Source of the DNA: Ascaphus truei
Taxonomy: Eukaryota; Chordata; Amphibia; Anura; Ascaphidae
Length of the DNA: 64,000 nt
NCBI GenBank assembly: GCA_036426205.1
Contig: CM071587.1
Location: forward strand, 1,043,986-1,107,985
Reading direction: 5' to 3'
This document shows, one piece after another, positions 1-11,329 of this stretch. The notes beneath the pieces were generated by a model. It saw only the letters and a program-made list of their open reading frames with translations. It was not told the DNA's origin and made no database searches. The translations under genes were made by a program, and so were the position numbers. Every line of letters starts with the position of its first letter. Position 1 is the stretch's first letter.

Positions 1-740
1 AAGACAGCTATTGAAGTGCAGGAGACTATTAGCAGTTGTGCTTTTTCTAAAGACATCTGTCTCTGTTCTTAAGTCCTTAGTAATGGTAATTTGAAAACCC
101 AAAAAGGACACATGTGTCAGAAATGTTATGTGTTAAATGAATATTAAGGTCATTCATATTTTAGCAACTCTATGAATTTGATACATTTGACGACGTCCCC
201 CTCCCACAGGAAGAAGACGTTCTCTATGTACTGAATCCAGAGAGGGATGTGACAAGTATAATCAATCATGTTATCAATGAAAACTCTCTCCCTCTCCCAC
301 CAACCCAAAAAGAAGTTTGCATACGATGGGGCACGTTTTGCCCCATCGCAGTTCCTCTGATTTGAACGTAGTATTTGGTGTTAAACAAAAAATAATGAGT
401 AAGGATGAAAGAGAGGAAGAGAATAACTATCACATATACCCTTAGTATCGATGTTCTGTATACTCAAAAAGTATCTCTAAGTCCTCTGAGAGTTCTCTAA
501 GTCCTCGGAGAGTTCTCCAAGTCTCTCTAAAAGGTTTTTTAACGTGTTTCAGCGAGAAAGAGGCTTCAGCACAGTCTGCTTGGAATCTATGCAGATACAA
601 GACTATTGAGGGTAAACTTCTGGATGTGAAGTCCCAGCACCTAGGGAAGAATAGTTTTGTTACCCCAGTCCCAAGTAAGTGTGTTTTTCTCTGTATTTTG
701 TGTAACATAGTGGGTTTGCCTATTTTAAGGGAATACTGTA
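1..740. other. Unassigned sequence with a short tandem repeat
   Basis: No coding region or known element is recognised here. Around 470-535 a short unit built on CTCTAAGTCCTC(T/G)GAGAGTT is repeated about three times. A pyrimidine-rich stretch lies at 285-310. The open frames are short and look like chance. Confidence 0.4.
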
Positions 741-744
741 AATC

Positions 745-1215
745 ACAATTTATTTCATCAACTCGTTTTGCTCAATGAACCTGGTTATAAAGGTGTAATT
801 ACCTGGTCTCCCGTGACATTGATGGACTCCAATCTTCAAATATCGCCATAAATGTTTGATTGGATTCATGTCAGGACTGTGACTGGGATACTCAAGAACA
901 TTAATTCTTTTGTCCCACCCCCAGTGTGGCTTTGGTTTTGTGCTTTGGGTCATTGTCCTGCTGAAATGAATTTCCTCCCCAGTTTCAGAGTCTTGGCTGA
1001 ACTCAAACAGGTTTTCCTCAAGGATTCACCTGTACTTTGCACCATCCATTCTCCCCTCTATCCTGACAAGCTTCCCAGTCCCTGCTGAAGGGAAGCGTCC
1101 CCATAACATAATGTTGCCACCACCATGCTTGACCGTTGGGGTGGTGTTGACTGGTCGATGTGCAGTATTGAGCTTGCGCCAGGCATAACGCTTGGAATTG
1201 AGACCAAAAGTTACA
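745..1215 (-). pseudogene. Tc1/mariner transposase remnant (C-terminal half)
   Basis: The minus strand encodes the C-terminal catalytic half of a Tc1-type transposase. The ...[18 protein letters not shown]... block lies near 1110-1150, and the SPDMNPIKHLW block near 850-880. Known Tc1 transposases have SPDLNPIEHLW, where the Glu is the last acidic residue of the DDE triad. Here it reads Lys, so the copy should be catalytically dead. The fragment is frameshifted and has no N-terminal DNA-binding domain or terminal repeats in view. Confidence 0.85.
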
Positions 1216-1284
1216 TTTATGTCTCCTCCAACCACAAAACCTTTTCCCACATGTCTGCTGTCTTATCTATTTGCTTTTATGCCA

Positions 1285-1437
1285 ACAAAATATTTTGTTC
1301 TAAATTCCAAGCGTTACGTCTGGAGCAAGCGCAACTCTGCACATCACCCAGTCAACACCATCCCAACTGTCAGGTATGCTGGTGGTCACATCATGTTATG
1401 GGGATGCTTCTCTTCAGCAGGGACTGGGGAGAAGAGA
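1285..1437 (+). pseudogene. Second Tc1 transposase fragment, opposite strand
   Basis: The plus strand encodes about 45 residues of a Tc1 transposase, including [19 protein letters not shown] and [16 protein letters not shown]. It covers the same region as the neighbouring minus-strand remnant, so two related fragments lie head to head about 75 bp apart. It stops abruptly where the GAGAGATACACAG satellite begins. Confidence 0.8.
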
Positions 1438-1722
1438 AAGGTACAGAGAGAAGGGGATAGATACAGAGCGACGGTGAGAGATACAGAGAGATGGTGAGAG
1501 ATACAGAGAAACTGTGAGAGATACACAGAGAGACGGGGAGAGATACACAGAGAGACGGGGAGAGATACACAGAGATATGGGGAGAGATACACATAGAGAC
1601 GGGGAGAGATACACAGAGATATGGGGAGAGATACACATAGAGACAGGGAGAGATACACAGGGAGACAGGGAGAGATACACAGGGAGACGGGGAGAGATAC
1701 ACAGGGAGATGGGGAGAGATAC
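1436..1722. repeat. GAGAGATACACAGAGA minisatellite, left part
   Basis: Degenerate tandem units of about 20-22 bp, of the type GGGGAGAGATACACAGAGAC. Long arginine/serine-type frames on both strands through this tract are artefacts of the repeat. The array continues at 1964 after an inserted element. Confidence 0.95.
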
Positions 1723-1963
1723 AGTGGCGGCCGCCTTTAGCCTCCTGCGGCCTTTTCCCCGCAATTTTAAAAATCGCGGGCTGATGGGGGCCGTTTTGGG
1801 CGCCTGCGGGCATTTCTATTGTTTAGCGCTAAGCGTTTTCATTGTCTAGCACTATCAGCTGATTTCGGGCCACGCGGAGAAGGCCCGTGAGAGTCGGAAA
1901 AAATCCCCAAATTTTTTCGGGGATGTTGGAGATTAAAGGGGGGCCGCGACAGTACACAGAGAG
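1723..1963. mobile_element. Short GC-rich insertion splitting the satellite (MITE-like)
   Basis: About 240 bp of non-repetitive sequence interrupts the satellite. The ends are GC-rich and roughly inverted: GGCGGCCGCC on the left and GGGGGGCCGCG on the right. ACAGT flanks both sides (1719-1723 and about 1958-1962), which could be a 5 bp target duplication, although TACA is an alternative reading. The family is not identified. Confidence 0.5.
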
Positions 1964-2595
1964 ACTGAAGAGATACACAGAGAGAAGGGGAGAGAGACGG
2001 GGAGAGATACACAGAGACGGGGAGAGATACAGAGAGAGACGGGGTGAGATACACAGAGACGGGGAGCGATACACAGAGAGACGGTGAGAGATACTGAAAG
2101 ACGGTGAGAGATACTGAGAGACGGGGAGAGATACAGAGAGACGGTGAGACACAGAGAGACGGGGAGAGATACACACAGAGAGATGGGGAGAGATACACAG
2201 AGAGACGGGGAGAGATACACACAGAGAGACGGGGAGGGATACACACAGAGAGACGGGAGAGATACACACAGAGAGACGGGGAGAGATACACACAGAGAGA
2301 GGGAGAGACACAGAGAGAGGGAGAGATACACACAGAGAAAGGAAGAGATAAACACAGAGAGAGGGAGAGATACAAAGAAAGAGGGAGAGATACACACAGA
2401 GAGAGTGGGAGAGATACACAGAGAGAGAGGGAGAGATACACAGAGATAGAGAGAGAGCTACAGAGAGAAGGGGAGAGATACAGAGAGAGGGATAAATACA
2501 GAGATAGGGGGAGATACAGGGAGAGAGATACAGAGAGATATATATATACAGAGAGAATGGGAGAGATACACAGAGTGTGGGAGAGAGATATACAG
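1964..2595. repeat. GAGAGATACACAGAGA minisatellite, right part
   Basis: Continuation of the array left of 1723. Units shorten and lose GGGG toward the right, ending in AGAGAGATA-type units with a short TATATATA stretch at about 2537. The open frames through it are repeat artefacts. Confidence 0.95.
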
Positions 2596-2869
2596 GTAAC
2601 CCCCTTTATCCAGCCTGCATGTCCGGGACACCAGTGGGTGCTTGTTCTGGAGGGGGAGGTGAGGGTAACAAAAGCTGAGTGGAGAATGGCCAGGGGGGCA
2701 CTGACTCAAAAAGTGGCGCCTATGCCACTACAAATAACTTTGTATTTGCAGCTGCATTTAATCTGAACCCCTTCAGTGTACATCTGTGTCGCCCCAAAGG
2801 CGGACAGCCTTTGGCGCAGCTGAAGGGTGTGAACCGCTTGCTACAATTCGCTGATGGTTGGTGATGTTA

Positions 2870-3085
2870 AAGCTTCTCTATTTCAATTTATTCCCTGTAC
2901 CCAATTTTCCAACTCTATCTGTCCATGAAATGTCTGTGAATTGACTGTATAACCTCTTTTCATTTAATGTAACCATGTATTGTTATAACTCTGTGCCCAG
3001 GACATAATTGAAAACGATAGGTAACTCTCAATGTATTACTTCCTGGTAAAACATTTTTATAAATAAAAATATAAATATGCCCGCC
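2870..3085 (+). mobile_element. CR1/L2-type LINE 3-prime end
   Basis: The segment ends with AACTCTCAATGTATTACTTC, CTGGTAAAACA and an AATAAA-type tail. The same tail occurs in inverted orientation at 39,720-39,800, directly after LINE reverse-transcriptase coding sequence. This identifies it as the 3-prime end of that LINE family. No coding part remains here. Confidence 0.65.
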
Positions 3086-4075
3086 CCGCAGACACCTGGG
3101 GGCCTATCTCAGTGGGAGATATCCGGCCGGGGTAAGAGTGCCCGGAGTCCCAGTCCCATAGGCGCTGTTCTGATTGCCTGGTTTGAAATTGCCACTCTAG
3201 CTTAATCCCGCCCCTGTTCCACCTCCCACTCTAATTGGTCATCACAGGTGATCCCTCACTCTGTGATTAGCCCACACACAGCATCCGCGCTGTGATTGGT
3301 CGCCACTCCGTTTTCCATGCTTCTCAATGAAAGCAGGGAAACAATATAAAAAGGGCCAGGATGTGAGCTCCGGGGCACATTCTGCCGCTTGACGTGAAGG
3401 CAGACTAAGCCGTGTGCTCGGATGGCTATGCCGGAGAAACCCAGAACGATGCTTGACGCCGATCCGAGCGGGAGATTCTTACCTGCGTGTCCCTTCAGAC
3501 ATGGCTATTTGCCGAAGACGCAGAGATCAAGGTTCGGGCGCCGGTGAGAGCGGGAGATTGTAACCTGCTTTGAGCCCTAGGACTTGTATCTTTGCCGGAG
3601 ATGCTGAGAGCAGGGCTTGCGTTTAGCAGCACTGATGTCTGGATAGTCCCTACCCCTACGGTGTGTGGAAGCCACCCCGGGTAATCCTTGGAAGTGGTGT
3701 CTGGCACCTAGTCAGCTAGGATTCTCCCCTGCCCCCCCCCCTGTTGGGGGAGTGTAAGCTCTGTTGGTGAGATTGTGCTTTGTCTGCTGGCTTTAAACGG
3801 CCTTTATTTTACTCCTGTGATCTATCTGGTGCTTTGATCCCGAGGTTAAGTTCTAGTCATCCCTGACAAATACCATCTGCAGAAGATTGATGTAGGTCTG
3901 CAAAATTGTAGTTACAGCAATACCATATGCAGAGAAAGAAAGAGAATAAAGAACAGAAGTACTAAGAATGTCCCCACATTTATCAACAAAGGCTAGTCAC
4001 TGAAATCTAGGGGGAAAGAAAAAAGCTTGCGAATTAGCTCAGGGGAAGGTATAAGATATATAATATATGTCCAAG
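3086..4075. other. GC-richer unassigned stretch upstream of a LINE endonuclease
   Basis: No protein is recognised. The stretch contains several ATTGG (CCAAT-box type) motifs near 3170-3300, a TATA-like element at 3345, and a C-run near 3730. It may be the 5-prime untranslated and promoter part of the LINE whose endonuclease begins at 4076, but that link is inference. Confidence 0.35.
3345..3352 (+). promoter_or_regulatory. TATA-like box with upstream ATTGG motifs
   Basis: TATAAAAA is followed by GGGCC, with ATTGG motifs 45-180 bp upstream. The combination resembles a core promoter. There is no identified transcript except the decayed LINE 720 bp downstream. Confidence 0.3.
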
Positions 4076-5062
4076 ATGGGATCTTTTATCATTAGCAGCT
4101 GGAACATTCAGGGCCTGAATGCTTCCGATTCTGGGTCTAAAACACAAGATCCAGACTTTATAAACAATCTGACGAACGTAGACATTTGTATCCTCCACGA
4201 AACATGGATCCAATCGGAGGAGGCATCTCTCATACCCATGGGGTAGCTCCTAGTACCAGCCCAAAAACACAGAGGTGTGAAACGAGGCCGCCATTCAGGA
4301 GGAATCAGGGTATGGTACAAGGAGGAGCTTAACAGCCAAATAAACCCAATAAAAATACCCACATGTGGCTACAAATTAAAAGGCTCCATGTTCACCCATC
4401 AATATGACACATACCTATGTGCAGCATACATCCCCCCCCCCCCCTCTGACTCCCCATACTACAAACCTGACATCTTCGAGATCCTGCCGACAGAGGCAAT
4501 CCACTTTCAGACCCTGGGTTAAGTGCTGATATGTGGAGACCTGAACGCCAGAACAGGCAGAGAACAGGACTACATATCTACAGATGGAAATAACTACATC
4601 TTTGGAAATGACACATGCTGTCATAGCTCTGTGACATGCCAAAGAACCAGCTACGACAGCGCAATAAACAAGAATGGTACAGAGCTGCTGAACCTGTGTC
4701 GCGGTCTGGGACTGTACATTATCAATGGACGGACAAGGGGAGACTGGGCAGATACACATACAGCTCTGTGCTGGGCAGCAGTGTAGTGGATTATACAATC
4801 ACCGATATAGACCCACAAGTCATCAGTGCTTTCGTAGTCACACCAGCATCACCCCTATCAGACCACAATCAAACCCTGCTCTTTCATAAGAGACCAGACC
4901 AACCAAGCGCAGCACAAAATACCCTCTCCAACCTCCATAGCCTGAAAGCCACCTACAAATGGACAAAACAGAGCCTCGCGACATACACACAAACAATCAC
5001 CAGCCCAGAAGTGGGAAACCTGCTCCAAAGTTTCCAGAACACAAACTACGAGCAGAACAAAC
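4076..5062 (+). pseudogene. Non-LTR retrotransposon APE-type endonuclease, broken
   Basis: From an ATG at 4076 the frame reads SSWNIQGLNA (endonuclease N-terminus), then an ETW motif near 4200. GDLNARTG (metal-binding Asn/Asp motif) lies near 4530-4560 and a terminal SDHN motif near 4860. This order matches the apurinic-type endonuclease of LINE ORF2 proteins. Stops occur at 4243, near 4520 and near 4785, and the last part needs a frame change. The reverse transcriptase is missing because the satellite starting at 5063 replaces it. The clade was not resolved. Confidence 0.8.
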
Positions 5063-5465
5063 ATGGAGATTGGGAGAGATACAGAAATAGGGAGAGATAC
5101 AGAGATAGGGAGAGATGGAGAGATACAGAGCAATACAGAGATAAGGAGAGATACAGAGGAACAGCGATACATAGAGATAGATACAGAGATACAGAGAGAT
5201 AGAGATACAGAGATAGATACGGAGAGATACAGAGAGGCAGAGATACAGAGATAGAGAGATAGATACAGAGAGATAGAGAGATATAGCAATACAGAGAGAG
5301 CTAGAGAGAAATAGAGATACAGAGAGCTAGAGATACAAAGAGATACAGAGTGATGCAGAGATTCAGAGATAGCTACAGAGCGATAAAGAGATACTGTAGA
5401 TACAGAAAGATAGAGAGGGAGAGAGATACAGGAAGAGAGGGAGAAATATGGAGAGATGCAAAGGG
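5063..5465. repeat. AGAGATACAGAG satellite, second locus
   Basis: Short degenerate AGAGATACAGAGATAG units, closely related to the array at 1436-2595. The array truncates the LINE endonuclease on its left. Confidence 0.95.
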
Positions 5466-5504
5466 AGCTACGCACTAAGCAGTGAGCTTTTGCATTCGCA
5501 TATG

Positions 5505-5650
5505 CCTTTTGTGGGAACTATATCCCCAATCTGATTGGTTGTAGTAGACCATGTGACAGAGTTTTTTTGGGGGGAAAAGATGTGACGTCCTCCAAAGGGA
5601 GTGACATGGTCTACAACAACCAATCAGATTGGGGATATAGTTCCCACAAT
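5505..5650. mobile_element. Fold-back repeat with ~45 bp arms
   Basis: The left arm (about 5510-5560: GTGGGAACTATATCCCCAAT, CTGATTGGTTGT, ...) recurs inverted at about 5605-5650. The loop contains a T-run and G-run. The arms are nearly identical, so the transcript or single strand would form a strong hairpin. Probably a non-autonomous DNA transposon. Confidence 0.75.
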
Positions 5651-5694
5651 CTGATTGGCTGAACTACCATGTGACGGCAGCCATGTTGCTCTTG

Positions 5695-5768
5695 GTGACG
5701 TCATGTTAAAGGGAAAGGAAGCACAGCCATTCTGATTGGCTGGCTTCATTTCCTTTACATGACGTCAC
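5695..5768. mobile_element. Second fold-back hairpin bounded by GTGACGTCA
   Basis: GTGACGTCATGTTAAAGG on the left is mirrored by the inverted CCTTTACATGACGTCAC on the right, with about 20 bp between the arms. The ends carry a palindromic TGACGTCA (CRE-like) sequence. It follows directly after the preceding fold-back, and both share CTGATTGGCTG-type motifs. Confidence 0.65.
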
Positions 5769-5929
5769 AAAAAAAAAAAACCCATGGTTTTCACTGGCCA
5801 ATCAGATGGCGTGTGAACCATTAGCACTCAAATGTGACGTCAGGCCGTGTAGCCTCATTTGATGGCAAGAAGCCGAGGAGGGAGGACCTTCTCCTCCAAT
5901 AGAAGTACAAGGGTGTGCCTGCTGAAGAT

Positions 5930-5995
5930 GGGTGAAGATGAAGAAGATACAGATGAAGAAGAAGAAGAAGATACAGAAGAAGAAGATAGAAGACC
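5930..5995 (+). repeat. GAA/GAAGAT microsatellite
   Basis: Runs of GAA and GAAGAT units. Confidence 0.9.
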
Positions 5996-6449
5996 CCAAA
6001 AGAGCCCAAATTGGATTACAGTTAACAGATGAAGATAAAGAAATTAGAAAAGGACTTTGGACTTTACCTGTGGGTCATTGCTGTTTGGGATCGTGAATTG
6101 GTTCTAGAGCTTGCTTTGACCACAGAAATCGGAGGGTGAAGACATCTAAAGGTAAGAAAAAAATGGACCTTTCACTGCCACTGCATTTATGTATGTCTCT
6201 TTATGGATATACATACATACAGGGATAAGCTATGGTTCTTTTGCCAAATGCTTGCTTTTATGTATTTTAAATGTATTTTGCTTATTTGTTTCGAAATGTT
6301 TTGCCTATTTTTTTATTTTTTTTATTTAGTACGATGGCATTTTTAGTGGTGTTTCAAATTGTTTATTTCAGGGGGGAGGGTTAATGTTTGCTTTTTAATA
6401 ATGGCATATTTTTGGTATTTTGTCTGATGGTGTTTATTTTGAGCTGAAA

Positions 6450-6655
6450 GGTGTAAAGAACAGGGCTCCACGGAATTTTCAAAACAAATTTATTGCCAAC
6501 AAAATTACTGACGTTTCAGCCACACTTGGCCTTTCTCAAAAGCAGGAGTGGCATTCTGGCTTTTGAGAAAGGCCAAGTGTGGCCGAAACGTCAGTCATTT
6601 GCAATAAATTCGTTTTGAAAATTCCGTGGAGCCCTGTTCTTTACACCTTTCATTG
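6450..6655. mobile_element. Fold-back element with hammerhead-like centre
   Basis: Two ~90 bp arms are inverted around about 6550. The left begins GAAAGGTGTAAAGAACAGGG and the right ends with its complement. Near the centre each arm carries TTGAGAA, then GGCC-loop-GGCC, then GAAACGTC (6563-6592 on plus; mirrored on minus at about 6510-6540). This resembles a hammerhead ribozyme core with two changes in CTGANGA. Confidence 0.7.
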
Positions 6656-6871
6656 TAAGCTGGATCATCACAGAGAATCCTGAACCAGGAGCACCGGTAG
6701 TTGTATCCTTATATTTTCTATGTGGTGTGTGCAGCACTTTCCCTGTAGTAGTTTATTTTGAGCTTTCATTTATTTATTGCTTTGTTGTGTTTGGGGCTTT
6801 TTAATTGTGGTTCATTTTTGCTGTTTTGAATTTGAATGATGTGTTTGTTTTTATACCTGACTTGGTTTCAA

Positions 6872-7275
6872 TATATGTGGCAACATAATACCTGACGGTC
6901 GAGCACATTCATTAATATGTGCATAGGCATACTTATAGCCACCCCGTCATCTGATATTAGATAGCCACTCCACGCACTGACAGTAATTAATGTATTCAGC
7001 CCTTAATTATCTGGGCTACATTTGCTTTATATAGGCAATGTTCAGTGGTTGTACCTATACTTAGGGGTGTACTTAACTATCTCAGCACTTTACTAGCTTA
7101 TGTGGAAGCACAGTACCTGACGGTTGAGCACATTCATGAATATGTGCATAGGCATACTCAATCAGCCACACCGTCTTCTGGTATCTGTAAGCTGTTCCAC
7201 CTATAGATAACAATTCATGTACCTAGCCCCTAGTTGTCTGGGCTACACCTGCTTCATATAGGCAGGTTTACATCA
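6872..7275. repeat. ~220 bp tandem duplication
   Basis: Two diverged copies of about 200-220 bp follow each other. Each contains ACCTGACGGT(C/T)GAGCACATT, then ATATGTGCATAGGCATACT, then TCTGGGCTACA and TATATAGGCA (copies starting near 6888 and 7108). No coding potential was seen. The flanks 6656-6871 and 7276-8150 contain nothing I can identify. Confidence 0.75.
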
Positions 7276-8154
7276 CTTCCTCATCTCTGCTCCTACCTAA
7301 GAACTCATACCTAGGGAATACTGTATATCAGCTCCCTTTATTGAACATTTGATCTAATTTCATCATCTGTTCACATCTTCTCAGAGCCCGGAGTGTCATA
7401 TACACCCAACTTTGGGTTAATATATGTGTGTCCTTTAGTTGGATTTTAAACCTCATTATTTTAATCAGTATAACATAAAATCTTTAATTTTAATATTGTC
7501 ACATTACTATTAGGGTATTGAGTGCTTCAGTTGGGTTCTTGCTTCTTTGCTGTTTAACCTACCTTATCACCCACAGCACCTTACTCTTTATACACATTTA
7601 GTATTTAGCAGTAGCGGGGTTCACCTTGTGTTAGCCTAATAGTAATTTTGTCCATTATTGTACTGTATGTGTTAAGGGGCGAGATATGGGTATATTTATT
7701 TAAAAGTATTGGCCTTTGTGTTTTTTTTGGCACCCGATTGGTACCGCAGGCCAGCGGGGACCCCCAGAGACCCGCCGGGATTACCCGGGGACACCCGTCG
7801 GCCTGTTGTATTAATGGGGTGCTGAAAAAAAGGTAAACAATGCTCTTCTGACTGTCTCCATTTCTTTTGCGCCAGCCTTTAGCCGGTGAAAAGAAATGCT
7901 GAGTTTTTTTTAAGTACGATTAACTTATCGCTGTTTTGTGAATTTCGCTGACTGACAAAAAATTGCGCGTTTGCCATTTTTTGCCTGATCGTACGATATA
8001 TTTTTTCACTGAGTTTTTTTACCCTGAATAATGCCTTTTAAGAGCGATACTGCAGTGTTATCACTGCTTTGTGAATCGCGCAGCACGCAGTATCGGTCTA
8101 AAACCCATTTATCATACTTAAAAGCAGTTATCACTGCTTAGTGCAAAGCCCCCA

Positions 8155-8390
8155 TAGAGAGAAAGGGGAAAGATACAGAAAGAGAGAGGGGAGAGAGAAA
8201 GAGAGGGGGGGGGCGGGGGGAGAGAGAGTTGCAGAGATTTCAAAGGGAAATTCCAGAGGAAATTAATTATTTTGCTTCAAGAAGGGTCTGCACTGCAAGG
8301 CATTTATGTCTATAAAGGGAGAGGTTTGTTGGGATAGAGAGAGGGAGGGTAGAGGATGAGAGGAGGAGGGGGGGAGGGAGAGATTTGGAA
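8155..8390 (+). repeat. Purine-rich (GA/GGGA) tracts
   Basis: Two stretches of GAGAGA/GGGGGA purine sequence lie at about 8157-8230 and 8325-8390. Confidence 0.8.
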
Positions 8391-8590
8391 GGCTCAGGAT
8401 TCCTCCATTATCTGCAGAGATACGGGCTGGGGGGCTGTGCATTCCTGCGAGGGAGGAACCAGTCATGCAGGACCTTATCTTATGGGCTCTAATGGGTGAT
8501 AATTAGACTGTAAGCTCTTCAGGGCATGTACTGGGATTTTACAACAGGATAAAGCTTTGAAGCATCACATAAATGCAGTTAGTGTAAATA

Positions 8591-8877
8591 CAGGTGTGTC
8601 AGGTCACGCATGCTGCGTGTGAACATGTACTTAGGGCTGTCAGGTCACGCATGCTGCATGTGAGCATGTAATTACGACTGTCAGGTCACGCATGCTGCAT
8701 GTGAGCATGTACTTAGGGCTGTCAGGTCACGCATGCTGCATGTGAGCATGTAATTACGACTGTCAGGTCACGCATGCTGCATGTGAGCATGTACTTAGGG
8801 CTGTCAGGTCACTCATACTGAGTGTGAACCATATACGTAGGGCTGTCGGTTTACGTATACTGAGTGTGAGCCGTATA
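8591..8877. repeat. 42 bp minisatellite, left part
   Basis: Units of 42 bp contain GGGCTGTCAGGTCACGCATG and TGAGCATGTACTTAG. About six copies are well conserved, with alternating variants (ACTTAGGG / ATTACGAC). The array is split by the MITE at 8878 and resumes at 9210. Confidence 0.9.
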
Positions 8878-9209
8878 CAGGCATACCCCGCATTAACGTA
8901 CGCAATGGGACCGGAGCATGTATGTAAAGCGAAAATGTACTTAAAGTAAAGCACTACCTTTTTCCTACTTATCGATGCATGAACTGTACGGCAATCGTCA
9001 TATACGTGCATAACTGATGTAAATAACACATGTGTAAAAGGCTCTATTGTCTCTCCGCTTGCGCACAGCTTCGGTACAGGTAGGGAGCCGGTATTGCTGT
9101 TCAGGACGTGCTGACAGGCGCATGCGCGAGCTGCCGTTTTCCTATTGAGCAATATGTACTTACTCGCGAGTGTACTTAAAGTGAGTGTCCTTAAACCGGG
9201 GTATGCTTG
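8878..9209. mobile_element. TA-flanked MITE inside the 42 bp array
   Basis: The element begins CAGGCATACCCCGCATTAA and ends in the inverted TTAAACCGGGGTATGCTTG. It is flanked by TA on each side, and the array resumes in register after it. TA duplication with inverted termini is typical of Tc1/mariner-type MITEs. No transposase is present. Confidence 0.8.
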
Positions 9210-9362
9210 TACTTAGGGCTGTCAGGTCACGCATAGTTAGTATGAGCCGTATTCTTAGGGCTGTCTGGTTATGCATACTGAGTGTGAGCTGTGTACTTAG
9301 GGCTGTCAGGTTACACATACTGAGTGTGAGAGTGTACTTAGGGCTGTCAGGTCACGCACAAA
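9210..9362. repeat. 42 bp minisatellite, right part
   Basis: Three to four more copies of the GGGCTGTCAGGTCACGCATA-type unit continue after the MITE. Confidence 0.85.
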
Positions 9363-10660
9363 CACTCACTCGCTTTCTGAGTCCCACTGAGCTAAAGTAC
9401 GAGCAAGGCGCGGTCTGGTCACACGCTCCACCACACGGGCTTCTCTTCTTTCCACATGGTCCCCATCATGATCCGCAGGACTGGGTCTCTCGTCTCTCTC
9501 GTTGGTTGGTCGGAGCAGTTATTTGGCTCCACTAGTGTGGGCGGACTTTCCATCTTTGTTGCAACCTTGCAAAAATACAGTAGTCCTTAAGATGTGAGAT
9601 CTTGCAGAAAACCCGCGGAAGTATCAAAAACTCTGATTGTGCTCTGAAAGGTCCCCCCGAAAGGAGAACATTTCACAAGACAATTTTCGTCGGGCGCCAA
9701 ATGTAACACCTGTTTTTCCCGGCTCCGCGGGCCCCATCTAGTCATTCCCAAAGACGTCTAAGACATCTGGATAAGTCATTGCATTGGCCAGGAGTGAAGG
9801 TAGCAAGAATCAGACTCAATGCCATGTTTAATGAGTTTTAATATCTGGGCATCCTTTGATTTCTATAGCAGGTTTAGCACAAAAAAAGAAAAGAGAGAAA
9901 GAGAGAGGGTGGAAAAGTGAGAGGGGAGAAAGAGGTTTGGGGGAATAGAGAGAGAGGGTGAAAGAGAGGAGGGAAGGAGCAAGATGGATGAGGGGGAGAG
10001 ACGGGGGGAGGGGAAGAGGCAGAGGAGGGGTGGATAGAGGAGAAACTAGAGAGAGCGTGGGAGTGGGGGGGGGGGGAGTGAGATTGAGAGAGTGATTTGT
10101 GGGAGAGAGAGAGGAAGGGGAAAGGGGAAAAATAGAGAGAGATAGCTGGGGTGAGAGAGATGGGGGGGGGGAAGAGAGAGGGGCGAGAGAGGGGAGAGAC
10201 AAAAAGGGGGAGAAAGAGACACAGAGGAATGGAGAGGAGCCTACTTTCGGCCCTGGAGGATTGAGGCAGTCAGGTTAGAGGCCTGGAGAGGGGGACTGCA
10301 CAGCTGCATGCTGGAAAGTGCCCACAGAGGGGCCTGTCAGGGGATCCTAACTTCCAAAGGCCTACAGCATGCTACCTCCGACAGGCACCTTCAAAGACAC
10401 CTTCCAGGAGGCCCCCTCTGTGAATCAGTCACATGTTAGGTTTGTCGGCAGGGGGCCCCTTTACCCACCAGGCCCAGGACAGGATTCCCGTCTGTCCCCG
10501 CCCCTGTTATCTACCCTGTTCTCCTCTGTCCCCCATGCTGGGCAGTTAATTTATTTAGAGGGTTATTTCCTTTTTCGGGAAGGATCAAGCAAATAGAAGA
10601 GGAGGTGGAGTACAGATGCCACGGCCGTTATTCGAACATTTCACGTGTTGTATACCTCGG
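9363..10660. other. Unassigned sequence with a long purine tract
   Basis: About 9885-10,225 is a G/A-rich simple tract, which generates long serine/proline frames on the minus strand. Upstream, 9700-9720 reads TGTAACACCTG, reminiscent of an LTR start, but no partner LTR was found. 10,230-10,660 shows nothing recognisable. Confidence 0.5.
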
Positions 10661-10664
10661 AATA

Positions 10665-10865
10665 TGGTGGAAGGAACTCAGGGCACAACGGATTTAGAAT
10701 ATCCAAACTCATTTATTGAGCCAACACAACGTTTCGACATGTCTTGTATTCAAGTGACATAGAGATGCCACCGTGTCACTTGATAAAGACTAAGGTCGAA
10801 ACGTGGCTCAATAAATGAGTTTGGATATTCTAAATCCGTTGTTCCCTGAGTTCCTTCCACCATTT
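10665..10865. mobile_element. Fold-back element with hammerhead-like centre
   Basis: Arms of ~80 bp (left GGTGGAAGGAACTCAGGGCA, right its inverted complement) surround a centre at about 10,760. On plus, 10,779-10,802 reads CTTGATAA, GAC-TAAG-GTC, GAAAC, a degenerate hammerhead-like core. It has the same architecture as the 6450-6655 fold-back but a different arm sequence. Confidence 0.7.
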
Positions 10866-11329
10866 ACCTAGGACTGACTACAGGCTTTCGTTCAAGCACG
10901 GGAGCACCGATAATTGTATCATTGATATACTTTTTTTTTTTGGTGTGCAGCATTCACCTCATATGTCTGGTATACCTCAGAATACCCATGTCATGGCGTG
11001 TGATTTCTTCCAACCTTACCGCCTTGAGATGCGTGTTGACTCGTGTTTATATCGAGTGCAGAAAATGGCATTTTAGTGTTCTGGTTTTTAAACACCTGCA
11101 AATTGACACAGTAGCACAGTACTGAACAAATTACAATTCATTTCTGCCACGGATACGCGAAGAATTGCACCCAAAGAAATCAGAATCCATGAAATTCAAA
11201 CAAATCAACCGCAGTAAACACAGGTGCGCCTGGTGTGATCGTCGGCGTGAATGCCACGTGGAATACAGCAGAGCACACGAAAACGGCTCCGTGAAATGTT
11301 CGAATAACGGCACTGCATCTGTATGTTTA

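Noticed and set aside
1391..2766. Long serine/cysteine/leucine or arginine/glutamate frames
   Set aside because: They are shadows of the GAGAGATACACAG satellite. Period and composition follow the repeat, not a protein.
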